Under the pieces are notes generated by a model that did no database searches, was not told where the DNA came from, and saw only the letters and a program-made list of their open reading frames with translations. Below, piece after piece: positions 1 to 5,834 of a stretch of DNA of 15,407 nt. This DNA is from Mobilitalea sp. (GTDB lineage Bacteria > Bacillota_A > Clostridia > Lachnospirales > Lachnospiraceae): contig JARKQP010000309.1 in assembly GCA_029974875.1 (NCBI GenBank), positions 1 to 15,407 on the forward strand. The letters are read 5' to 3'. The position numbers and the translations under genes are program-made. Each line of letters opens with the position of its first letter. Position 1 is the stretch's first letter.

Positions 1-2
1 TA

Positions 3-1052
3 AAAGCCGAAGAGATTCCGCTTGCAGGAATTGACCTGGTCTTGAACAATTATTATGTCAGTGCCGGTGAGGACAACCTTAATTTCAAGAATTATATCGA
101 AAGTGATTATTTAAAGCAATGCCAAAATGTGGCCTTTGCGAAGGTAACAGATTATGTCAACATAAGGGACAGGGCAAGCGAGGAAGGACAGATCCTCGGA
201 AAGCTATACACCAAATCAGCTGCCACGATCCTTGGCACTGAAGGTGACTGGTACAAGGTAAAATCCGGTACAGTTACAGGCTACATAAAAGGAGAGTACC
301 TGACAACAGGGGCAGACGCATTAAAGCTGGTAGGCGAGCTGGGAACCAGGGTTGCCATAGTCAATACGACAACCTTAAAGGTACGCAAGGAAGCTAATAC
401 CGATTCCGAGGTTTTAACACTGTTTGCACTGGGAGATGAATATGCCGTCAAAAAGGAATTGGACGGATGGGTTAAAATAGCCTATGAAGGTGATAAAACA
501 GGTTATTTATCAACGGACTATGTTGAAGTGAAAACAGAATTTGAAGAGGCCGTATCAATCGAAGAGGAACGGGAACGATTGGAGGAAGAGCAGGCGGCAC
601 TACATACGGAGCAGACAGGGAATAGACAGGGATCTGCTTCGGGCACGACGGGTAACAAGAGTTCCAGTAATTCGTCTATAAGTATTTCGTCCCTAAGGGA
701 CAAGCTAGTGCAATTTGCACTGCAGTTTAGGGGAAATCCCTATGTCTGGGGCGGGACAAGCTTGACCAGGGGAACCGATTGCTCAGGCTTTACCCAGTCC
801 GTGTTCCGCAATTATGGTATCAGCATTCCCAGAACCTCCAGGTCACAGGCTGTGGGCGGAAAGAGTATATCCTTAAGTGATCTGCGGCCGGGAGACTTAG
901 TATTCTATGCCAGAGGCGGAAGGATTAACCATGTGGCAATTTATATCGGCGGCGGAAAGGTGATTAGTGCCAGCAGCCCGAAGACCGGTATCAGGGTAAC
1001 GAGCTATAACTACAGGACTCCGTATAAGGCGGCGCGTTATATTAATGATTAA
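3..1052 (+). CDS. SH3-SH3-NlpC/P60 cell wall hydrolase (5' truncated)
   Basis: This is the C-terminal part of a secreted peptidoglycan endopeptidase. The frame is open to the window edge, and the sequence upstream of the possible TTG at 42 is also coding-like, so the true start and signal peptide lie outside the window. Two bacterial SH3 domains (about nt 126-306 and 345-530, with VNIRDRAS and LKVRKEAN motifs) should bind the wall. A charged Glu-rich helix and a Ser/Gly/Thr linker follow (about nt 538-685), then an NlpC/P60 domain (about nt 693-1040). The catalytic Cys is in the TDCSGF motif (codon 780-782) and the His is in NHVAIYIG (codon 930-932). The third polar position of the triad, 12 residues after that His and normally His in Spr-like enzymes, is Ser here. 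NlpC/P60 enzymes usually cleave gamma-D-Glu-diamino acid stem-peptide bonds; specificity cannot be read from the sequence. Confidence 0.93.
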   Translation, partial: KAEEIPLAGIDLVLNNYYVSAGEDNLNFKNYIESDYLKQCQNVAFAKVTDYVNIRDRASEEGQILGKLYTKSAATILGTEGDWYKVKSGTVTGYIKGEYLTTGADALKLVGELGTRVAIVNTTTLKVRKEANTDSEVLTLFALGDEYAVKKELDGWVKIAYEGDKTGYLSTDYVEVKTEFEEAVSIEEERERLEEEQAALHTEQTGNRQGSASGTTGNKSSSNSSISISSLRDKLVQFALQFRGNPYVWGGTSLTRGTDCSGFTQSVFRNYGISIPRTSRSQAVGGKSISLSDLRPGDLVFYARGGRINHVAIYIGGGKVISASSPKTGIRVTSYNYRTPYKAARYIND

Positions 1053-1104
1053 TGGAGAGCGGTAGGGAGCTTGCGGTTAATTATAAAGTAACATAGGTAG
1101 TGAA

Positions 1105-1210
1105 AATTTTCATACGGTTGATACAAATTCCCTCGCTCCATGCGGTAAAATTATGCCCATTGGACACATGCTAATTGCGCTCGGGAACCTGTATCAACCG
1201 TATGAAAATT
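1105..1210. repeat. Large inverted repeat (106 nt, 21-bp perfect arms)
   Basis: Arms at 1105-1125 and 1190-1210 are perfect reverse complements over 21 nt, with core CATACGGTTGATACA and its complement. After a 2x2 mismatch, a further 5 bp pair (1128-1132 with 1183-1187), and about 3 more bp can follow. The inner loop is roughly 45-50 nt. The element fills most of the gap between the NlpC/P60 gene and the next gene and ends about 40 nt before that gene's Shine-Dalgarno. No T-run follows the right arm, so it is not a standard terminator. It could be a small palindromic or MITE-like repeat, or a structured leader. Confidence 0.8.
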
Positions 1211-1267
1211 GCGTTAGTTTTCGGAGTCCGCAATTGACTACATATCTTTTGGAGGAAAGGAACAGGA

Positions 1268-2014
1268 ATGACAAAAACGGGAAAATATCTGGTTGGATTA
1301 GGAATTGTGGCCGTTCTATTAATCATAGTTTTGTATAATGCCAACAATAAAGGCAGGGGTGAAAGCCCCGACAGTGAAGCAGGCTCCGCCAATGAAGCAA
1401 GCTCTGGTAATGTAGCTGCCTCAGGGGACGATGTAAGCGCTGGCGATGAAATAAGCCCTGGGGCTGAGTTATATTCTGCAACGGAAGGCGCTGCTGTAAC
1501 GGCTGGGGCAGAAGCCGCAGATGAAGCAGCGGCAGCGGACCAGGCTGCGGCAGAGGCGGATATCAGCGTATTGGTTAATAAATATTTTGATCTGGCTGGG
1601 GAGTATGATATCAGCATTTTAACCTCGAGGACGAAGGCGGATAAGAAGAAGGGCCAGGAAACTTTTGATAGAAAAAAAGAAGTCATTGAGAAGTATGAAA
1701 ACATTAAGGAGATTGTAAAGCCCGGCTTGACGGAGGATAGCTATATCGTATTTACGACCTATGATATTAAGATGAAGAATGTAGAAACCCTGGTGCCTGG
1801 AATGAGCGTGCTGGTCGTAAGCAGGGATGAATCCGGTGAGCTGCTGATAAACAATGGGAAGAATGATGACGGCCTGACGGATTATATTAACCAGACTGCC
1901 TCGGAGGAGGAGCTGAAGTCTGTCATTGAAGGGGTGAATAAAAAACTGGCTGCCGCACTTAAAAAGGATTCTTCCTTAAAGCAGCTGGTGGAATATTTAA
2001 AAGAATTATCGTGA
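1268..2014 (+). CDS. Membrane-anchored protein of unknown function
   Basis: I do not recognise a named family with certainty. The 248-residue product has a short basic N-terminus and one hydrophobic segment (residues about 7-23), with no lipobox Cys, so it is probably anchored with its C-terminus outside. Residues about 30-101 are low complexity, rich in Ala, Gly, Ser, Glu and Asp, and look like a flexible spacer. The rest (about 102-248) is a folded alpha/beta domain containing YDIKMKNVETLVPG and LLINNG. This resembles the small NTF2-like extracytoplasmic domains seen in Lachnospiraceae surface proteins; that resemblance is from memory and unverified. GGAGG at 1251-1255 lies upstream of the ATG with a slightly long 12-nt spacing. 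Its position after an SH3/NlpC-P60 gene suggests a cell envelope role. Confidence 0.75.
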   Translation: MTKTGKYLVGLGIVAVLLIIVLYNANNKGRGESPDSEAGSANEASSGNVAASGDDVSAGDEISPGAELYSATEGAAVTAGAEAADEAAAADQAAAEADISVLVNKYFDLAGEYDISILTSRTKADKKKGQETFDRKKEVIEKYENIKEIVKPGLTEDSYIVFTTYDIKMKNVETLVPGMSVLVVSRDESGELLINNGKNDDGLTDYINQTASEEELKSVIEGVNKKLAAALKKDSSLKQLVEYLKELS

Positions 2015-2023
2015 CAAAATTTG

Positions 2024-2050
2024 GGAAGAACGCTGCACTTGCGTTCTTCC
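2024..2050 (+). terminator. Hairpin just after the anchored-protein gene, probable terminator
   Basis: A perfect 10-bp stem (GGAAGAACGC at 2024-2033 with GCGTTCTTCC at 2041-2050) has a 7-nt loop and begins 10 nt after the stop codon. The downstream T-run is weak (only GTTTT at 2059-2063), so efficiency is uncertain. It is the first of several consecutive stems. Confidence 0.55.
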
Positions 2051-2113
2051 AGTGTGAAGTTTTAGAAATTCTTGGGTGGCGTCTTTTGGTACCTTAGAAT
2101 TTCTCTTCACACT
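2051..2113. repeat. Bulged long hairpin
   Basis: AGTGTGAAG (2051-2059) pairs with CTTCACACT (2105-2113), and AGAAATTCT (2064-2072) pairs with AGAATTTCT (2096-2104). This gives 18 bp in total, interrupted by a 4-nt TTTT bulge on the 5' side, with a 23-nt loop. The stem abuts the preceding terminator-like stem with no gap. Confidence 0.65.
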
Positions 2114-2117
2114 TTCC

Positions 2118-2179
2118 GCTTCCCGGCCCTGTGTAGGGAACAGCGTCCGTTTGGGCAGCTGTACACTGAGCCGGGAAGC
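2118..2179. repeat. Near-continuous long hairpin, RNA-like
   Basis: The outer stem GCTTCCCGGC (2118-2127) pairs perfectly with 2170-2179. Inside a 3x3 internal loop come GTGTA (2131-2135) with TACAC (2162-2166), a 5-nt bulge, CAGC (2141-2144) with GCTG (2158-2161), and GTCC (2145-2148) with GGGC (2153-2156, one G-U pair) closing a GTTT tetraloop. A small stem TCTGC/GCAGA (2184-2195) follows. The ordered pairing looks like a folded RNA or a palindromic repeat element. No known RNA family was recognised. Confidence 0.6.
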
Positions 2180-2266
2180 TTTATCTGCTTTTGCAGAAAA
2201 CTGTTGAATATTAGGCATTGGTAAGATATCATTTATATGTGCCCGCTATTATCAAAATGTGATCCC

Positions 2267-2273
2267 AAAGGAG
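2267..2273 (+). promoter_or_regulatory. Ribosome binding site that sets the AraC start
   Basis: AAAGGAG lies 8 nt before an in-frame GTG at 2282 but only 2 nt before the ATG at 2276, which is too close. The ATG at 2237 has no purine-rich site in front of it. The GTG is therefore the best-supported start. Confidence 0.6.
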
Positions 2274-2281
2274 CCATGGCG

Positions 2282-3202
2282 GTGAAGAAGCTTTTATGGA
2301 AACAGGCTTTAGGAAGGGTAACGGGAAGGATAAACAGAACCGATATGCTGATTTACAGGGATAATATCATACTTGATAAGGATTTTCCTTTTGCAATTAA
2401 TCAGGTTCAATTAAATAAGGCAGACAATCGCAGGGACTCTTTCCATTGGCACAATTATTGTGAAATCTCATATGTGGAGAGCGGCAGCGGAAGCTATTTT
2501 GTGAATGGACGGCAATATGAGATGCAGGAAGGGGACCTTATCATTTTCAATAATGTGGAGCCCCACGGCTGGCTTGTAGAAAGCGAGCAGATGGTGATGA
2601 CGGTAATGGTCTTTGGGACAGAGCTGGTGTCCAATTTGCATTATGACTATCTGAAGCCCTTTGTGGAACGGGGAAGTAATTTTAAGAATAAGGTCGACAG
2701 GGAAGAGCTTTTCACCCCGGATATCGTACAGATGATAAAGGAAATATACGGGGAAGAGCAGAGCCGGAGCCAGGGATACCGGCTTCTCATCCTGGCGGAT
2801 ATGCTACGGATCCTGACCTTTCTGATCCGGTATTACCAGAAGGACCGGGGGCTGGGGAAGGCAGAAGAAACCCTGACGGATAAGAAGCACAATATGAAGC
2901 GCCTGGAGGAGGCATTCCATTATATTAATTCCCATTATACGGAAAAGCTTACCTTAAAAGAGGTTGCAGAATCGGTCTACATGAGCGAGAATTATTTTAG
3001 CACTTATTTTAAGAAAATTACGGATACCAGCTTTATTGACTATGTCATTGGCTTACGCCTTCGAAGGGTGGAGGAGCTGATGAAGACAACCGATATGAGC
3101 ATGTATGAGATTGCTATGGAATCCGGCTTTCACAATATGGCTAATTTTTATAGGATTTATAAGAAGCATGTTGGAGCATTGCCGGCAAGAAGACGGGAAT
3201 GA
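2282..3202 (+). CDS. AraC-family transcriptional regulator with cupin sensor domain
   Basis: This 306-residue cytoplasmic regulator most likely senses a sugar or sugar derivative. The N-terminal half is an AraC cupin: FHWHNYCEISYV (His55, His57, Glu61) and VEPHGW (His95) are the typical barrel positions. The C-terminal third holds the two helix-turn-helix units of the AraC DNA-binding domain, LTLKEVAESVYMSENYFSTY (about 223-242) and SMYEIAMESGFHNMANFYRI (about 273-292). The usual closing GxxPxxYR motif is altered to VGALPARRRE. I chose GTG 2282 for its ribosome site; ATG 2276 and ATG 2237 (15 residues longer) are alternatives in the same frame. It converges on the Gfo/Idh/MocA gene and may control the fucU/GH31 genes beyond it, but no operator can be assigned. 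Confidence 0.92.
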   Translation: MKKLLWKQALGRVTGRINRTDMLIYRDNIILDKDFPFAINQVQLNKADNRRDSFHWHNYCEISYVESGSGSYFVNGRQYEMQEGDLIIFNNVEPHGWLVESEQMVMTVMVFGTELVSNLHYDYLKPFVERGSNFKNKVDREELFTPDIVQMIKEIYGEEQSRSQGYRLLILADMLRILTFLIRYYQKDRGLGKAEETLTDKKHNMKRLEEAFHYINSHYTEKLTLKEVAESVYMSENYFSTYFKKITDTSFIDYVIGLRLRRVEELMKTTDMSMYEIAMESGFHNMANFYRIYKKHVGALPARRRE

Positions 3203-3250
3203 CCTGGAAACACGGGGAATCAGTAAGATGATTTTTCTTATCATGAAAAT

Positions 3251-3288
3251 GGGGAAAGCAGTTATGCATAGTTGCAGCTGCTTTCCCC
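3251..3288. terminator. Strong stem between convergent genes, likely bidirectional terminator
   Basis: GGGGAAAGCAG (3251-3261) pairs perfectly with CTGCTTTCCCC (3278-3288) across a 16-nt loop. It lies between the stop of the AraC gene (3202) and the stop of the convergent oxidoreductase gene (3305). Read on the minus strand it is followed by ATTTTC, a modest T-rich tail; on the plus strand the tail is poor. Confidence 0.65.
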
Positions 3289-3304
3289 ATCAATATAAGG
3301 TGGG

Positions 3305-4438
3305 CTAAATAATACCGTATTCGCTTAGTATGCTATCGACTTTTACAGGTGTACCGGTTTGCAGGGAACGGCTCATAGCCTCCATAACTGCGATGGTATG
3401 GATTCCTTCCTTAAGGTCCGGAAGAGGAGTCCCACCTGCCAGCAGGGTTTTGGCAAAGTAGTCGATATAGTTTTGATATTCCCCGGCATGATGCGTCTCT
3501 CCTTCAAACCGGAAGTAATAGGGATGCTTCCCGTCATAACGATGTGTTTTATCTTCAAAGAAATCCTCTGGCCTTGCATCCAGGGAATAACATTTTTTAC
3601 CCTCTGGTAAGGTGTCCTTTAGCGTTTTTTGGTACATTACCAATTGGTTGTAGCCGCCTCTTGAGATTCCCTTGGTGCCCCTTATGGTGCACTCAATGGG
3701 AAATTCAATCTCTTTATTCAGGCAGGGGGTAGCATAAGCTCCCTCAACGGTGGCATATAAGCCGCTTTTATCCTTGACCAGGAAGGTAAGGGTATCCTCT
3801 ACATTTAATCCAAACTCCCTTGTATTGGAGCTGACGACGCCGTAGCCGAATACTTCCTCAATATCTGGAAGATACCAGGCGGCAAGATCTACCGCATGGA
3901 TCATGAAATTGTACATCCAGGAAAAGCCGGCCTTTTTGCTCCAGGGGCGGTCTAAAAACCATCTGGAATCACTTTTATAATGGGTCTCTATGGTTACAAG
4001 CTCGCCCAGGGCGCCGGATTCGTAGGATTTTCTCTGCTGCAGGATTGACTCAAAGAAACGTGTGCTTTGCCCGACAAATACCTTTTTACCTGACCTTTGC
4101 TGGCATTCCAGCAGCTCCTTAGCCTCCTTTAGGCCAAGCAGTACTGGTTTGGTACAGATAACATGCTTTCCGGCAATGAGCGCCTGTTTGATATGGGCAG
4201 CATGGAACTGGTCCGGCGTGTAGATTCCTACTATATCAATTTCTTCATCCTCTAGAAGCTCTTCATAGCTGGTAGTATAGCGGTCAAAATGGAATTCCTC
4301 ACATCTATGCCTGCAAAGCTCCTCATTCAAATCGCAGATATTTCCCAGAGTATAATATTCACTGTTTAAAACGGCCGAAATAATACTTCTTCCCTCTCCA
4401 AGGCCAACAACTCCTAATACAAATTTATTATCCTTCAT
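3305..4438 (-). CDS. Gfo/Idh/MocA-family NAD(P)-dependent oxidoreductase
   Basis: This 377-residue cytoplasmic sugar or inositol dehydrogenase-like enzyme has the standard two-domain build. An N-terminal Rossmann fold carries VVGLGEG (residues 10-16). The C-terminal Gfo/Idh/MocA domain has the characteristic His in MIHAVDLAAW (His181, Asp184), the usual proton-transfer region. The conserved EKP motif of the cofactor site reads CTKPV (Thr96-Lys97-Pro98), so the Glu is replaced while the Lys is kept. The start is the ATG at 4438, preceded by GGAGGT with 5-nt spacing on the minus strand; the frame is open 13 codons further upstream, but no ribosome site supports that. It is convergent with the AraC gene and divergent from fucU. 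The substrate is not determinable; it may oxidise or interconvert a sugar released by the neighbouring GH31. Confidence 0.93.
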   Translation of the reverse strand: MKDNKFVLGVVGLGEGRSIISAVLNSEYYTLGNICDLNEELCRHRCEEFHFDRYTTSYEELLEDEEIDIVGIYTPDQFHAAHIKQALIAGKHVICTKPVLLGLKEAKELLECQQRSGKKVFVGQSTRFFESILQQRKSYESGALGELVTIETHYKSDSRWFLDRPWSKKAGFSWMYNFMIHAVDLAAWYLPDIEEVFGYGVVSSNTREFGLNVEDTLTFLVKDKSGLYATVEGAYATPCLNKEIEFPIECTIRGTKGISRGGYNQLVMYQKTLKDTLPEGKKCYSLDARPEDFFEDKTHRYDGKHPYYFRFEGETHHAGEYQNYIDYFAKTLLAGGTPLPDLKEGIHTIAVMEAMSRSLQTGTPVKVDSILSEYGII

Positions 4439-4627
4439 AGAATACCTCCATATGGAAAATCGCCGGGCAGAGGCCATGTCTGCCAGCAGCTGTATTGTTT
4501 ATGCTTTATGATTAAGGATAACAAGTTTTATTCTGGATTTCTTCCGTTATTTTTAGATTTCTATATACTATTTTATGATATATGGAGACAGCAATACTTT
4601 TAGGCTACTGCAGGTTAAGTATATATA

Positions 4628-4699
4628 AGATGATATATAGGAATATACATAGGATGATATATAGGAGTGTATATAGGATGATATGTAGGAGTGTATATT
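4628..4699. repeat. 24-nt tandem repeat, 3 copies
   Basis: Units at 4628-4651, 4652-4675 and 4676-4699 share the pattern RGATGATATRTAGGARTRTA; a fragment of a fourth (GGATTAGG) follows. Units 2 and 3 differ at only two positions. The array lies 235 nt upstream of the fucU start. Confidence 0.8.
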
Positions 4700-4736
4700 G
4701 GATTAGGGGCCAAATGGGCGGGATTTAGGCTGTGAG

Positions 4737-4761
4737 GTGGATATAGGTGATTCATATCCAC
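4737..4761. promoter_or_regulatory. Inverted repeat, possible operator
   Basis: GTGGATAT (4737-4744) and ATATCCAC (4754-4761) are perfect inverted half-sites separated by 9 nt, about 100 nt upstream of the candidate fucU promoter. Size and spacing would suit a dimeric repressor or a small hairpin. No known regulator consensus was recognised. Confidence 0.35.
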
Positions 4762-4858
4762 TGTGCATGGGTAGGTCTGAAAGCTGTTTATGCCAAGTGA
4801 ATCATTATATACAATCTTAAGATTTTAATATACTATCCTACGTTCGGAAATAATAACA

Positions 4859-4886
4859 TTGATTATCTCAAAATAAGTATTATACT
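4859..4886 (+). promoter_or_regulatory. Candidate sigma-A promoter for fucU
   Basis: TTGATT (4859-4864) and TATACT (4881-4886) are separated by 16 nt, and transcription would start near 4893, about 40 nt before the ATG. The -10 lies within a 13-nt palindrome, AAGTATTATACTT (4875-4887), which could double as an operator. Confidence 0.5.
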
Positions 4887-4933
4887 TATTTACATAAGTT
4901 AAAATAAAAATAACAAAATACAGGGGGACAAAT

Positions 4934-5374
4934 ATGTTAAAGGGTATACCGAAAATTTTATCACCGGAGTTATTAAAAGTGTTATGTGAAATGGGACATA
5001 GTGACAGAATTGTTATCGCTGACGGTAATTTTCCCGCAGAATCCATGGGAAAGGATGCAATTGTTATCCGCTGTGACGGGCATGGGGTTCCTGTAATCCT
5101 GGATGCGATTTTACGGCTGTTTCCACTGGATACCTATACGGAGCATCCGGTATCGCTCATGGAGGTAATGCCGGGAGATACGGTAGAAACACCAATCTGG
5201 GATGTGTATCAGGAAATCATAGGTAAGTATGACAGCAGGGGGGCAGAAGCAATCGGACAGGTGGAGCGCTTTGCCTTCTACGAAGAAGCTAAGACAGCCT
5301 ATGCGATCATAGCCACCGGTGAGAAGGCGCTTTATGCTAATATTATGCTGCAAAAAGGCGTGGTAGTGGAATAA
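4934..5374 (+). CDS. fucU: L-fucose mutarotase (RbsD/FucU family)
   Basis: The 146-residue product interconverts the alpha and beta anomers of L-fucose (and possibly related sugars) in the cytoplasm so that downstream fucose isomerase can use it. It aligns closely with what I recall of E. coli FucU (140 residues): the N-terminal SPELLKVLCEMGHSD block with His22, ADGNFPAESMG with Asp30, VIRCDG, and near the C-terminus RFAFYEEAK and the GEKALYANIMLQKGV block with Tyr134. The FucU-type RFAFYE block favours fucose over ribose (RbsD) as substrate. A GGGGGA ribosome site precedes the ATG. Fucose isomerase, kinase and aldolase genes are not in this window, so the rest of the pathway must lie elsewhere or be absent. 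Confidence 0.92.
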   Translation: MLKGIPKILSPELLKVLCEMGHSDRIVIADGNFPAESMGKDAIVIRCDGHGVPVILDAILRLFPLDTYTEHPVSLMEVMPGDTVETPIWDVYQEIIGKYDSRGAEAIGQVERFAFYEEAKTAYAIIATGEKALYANIMLQKGVVVE

Positions 5375-5433
5375 GCAGAGTTAAAATGAAGCAGGAGGAA
5401 TTAGCAGGCTGATTCTCTTGTTATGAATAAAAG

Positions 5434-5479
5434 GGCTGCTGTAATCTGGCCAGTAGTACGAGGCTTAAATACGGCAGCC
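5434..5479. terminator. Hairpin after fucU, uncertain terminator
   Basis: GGCTGCTGTA (5434-5443) pairs with TACGGCAGCC (5470-5479) with one G-U pair and a 26-nt loop. Seven A residues follow on the plus strand (5480-5486), not T residues. As a plus-strand terminator after fucU it is atypical; it may instead act on minus-strand transcripts or be an RNA-processing stem. Confidence 0.35.
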
Positions 5480-5502
5480 AAAAAAATTAACAATTAGTAT
5501 AG

Positions 5503-5532
5503 TTAAAAAACTTTATAGCGAATTCTTATAAT
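5503..5532 (+). promoter_or_regulatory. Candidate promoter for the GH31 gene
   Basis: A consensus TATAAT (5527-5532) lies 18 nt after a weak TTAAAA -35 (5503-5508). Transcription would start near 5540, which places the whole 17-nt repeat array inside the 5' untranslated leader of the GH31 transcript. Confidence 0.4.
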
Positions 5533-5534
5533 TT

Positions 5535-5772
5535 GTAACGGAGTAAATTTTGTAACGGAGTAAATTTTGTAACGGAATAAATTCTGTAGCGGAACAAATT
5601 CTGTAGTGGAACAAATTCTGTAGTGGAACAAATTCTGTAGTGGAACAAATTCTGTAGTGGAACAAATTCTGTAGCGGAACAAATTCTGTAGCGGAACAAA
5701 TTCTATGATGGAACAAATTCTATGGTGGAACAAATTCTATAGCAGAATAGATTCTATAGCGGAACAGTTGGA
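5535..5772. repeat. 17-nt tandem repeat array, about 14 copies
   Basis: Head-to-tail 17-nt units run without spacers. The central consensus is GTAGYGGAACAAATTCT; units 5-8 (5603-5670) are identical and units 4, 9 and 10 differ from them by one base. Units diverge toward both ends: 5' units read GTAACGGAGTAAATTTT and 3' units begin ATGATGG, ATGGTGG or ATAGCAG. Identical copies in the middle with decay at the edges is what expansion by slippage or unequal exchange leaves. The array ends 62 nt before the GH31 ATG. Confidence 0.92.
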
Positions 5773-5834
5773 GGAGCTTACGTTTAGCCTTATAAAAATA
5801 TGTATAGAAATTATGTACAGGAATAGGAGTTAAC

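Larger units (their letters stand above)
4439..4933. other. Long intergenic region between the oxidoreductase and fucU
   Basis: This 495-nt AT-rich divergent region has no convincing gene. From left to right it holds the ribosome site of the minus-strand oxidoreductase, a 24-nt tandem repeat (4628-4699), an 8-bp inverted repeat (4737-4761), a candidate promoter for fucU (4859-4886) and the fucU ribosome site (GGGGG at 4923-4927). A TATAAT on the minus strand (complement of 4804-4809) lacks a good -35 and was not called as a promoter. Confidence 0.7.
5375..5834. other. Long leader region between fucU and the GH31 gene
   Basis: This 460-nt region has no convincing gene. It contains a GC-rich hairpin (5434-5479), a candidate promoter (5503-5532), a 14-copy 17-nt tandem repeat (5535-5772) and a 60-nt A/T-rich stretch ending in the GH31 ribosome site AGGAG (5825-5829). 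Minus-strand open frames here are only translations of the repeat. Confidence 0.8.

Noticed and set aside
1171..1704. Minus-strand 177-codon open frame rich in Ser and Ala
   Set aside because: It is antisense to the low-complexity linker of the 1268-2014 gene, whose repetitive GCN/GAN codons keep the opposite strand open; it has no ribosome site.
2118..2179. Integron attC site
   Set aside because: The imperfect hairpin form is similar, but the conserved RYYYAAC/GTTRRRY core boxes are missing and no integrase or cassette gene is present.
4804..4832. Minus-strand promoter for the oxidoreductase
   Set aside because: A TATAAT is present (complement of 4804-4809), but no acceptable -35 lies 16-18 nt away and the leader would be about 360 nt.
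5503..5733. Two minus-strand open frames with repeating FVPLQNLFHYRICSTTE-like peptides
   Set aside because: They are translations of the 17-nt DNA repeat in more than one frame; the unit length is not a multiple of three and there is no ribosome site.
5535..5772. CRISPR array
   Set aside because: Units are contiguous with no unique spacers, are only 17 nt long, and no cas genes are nearby. The same applies to 8340-8485 and 4628-4699.
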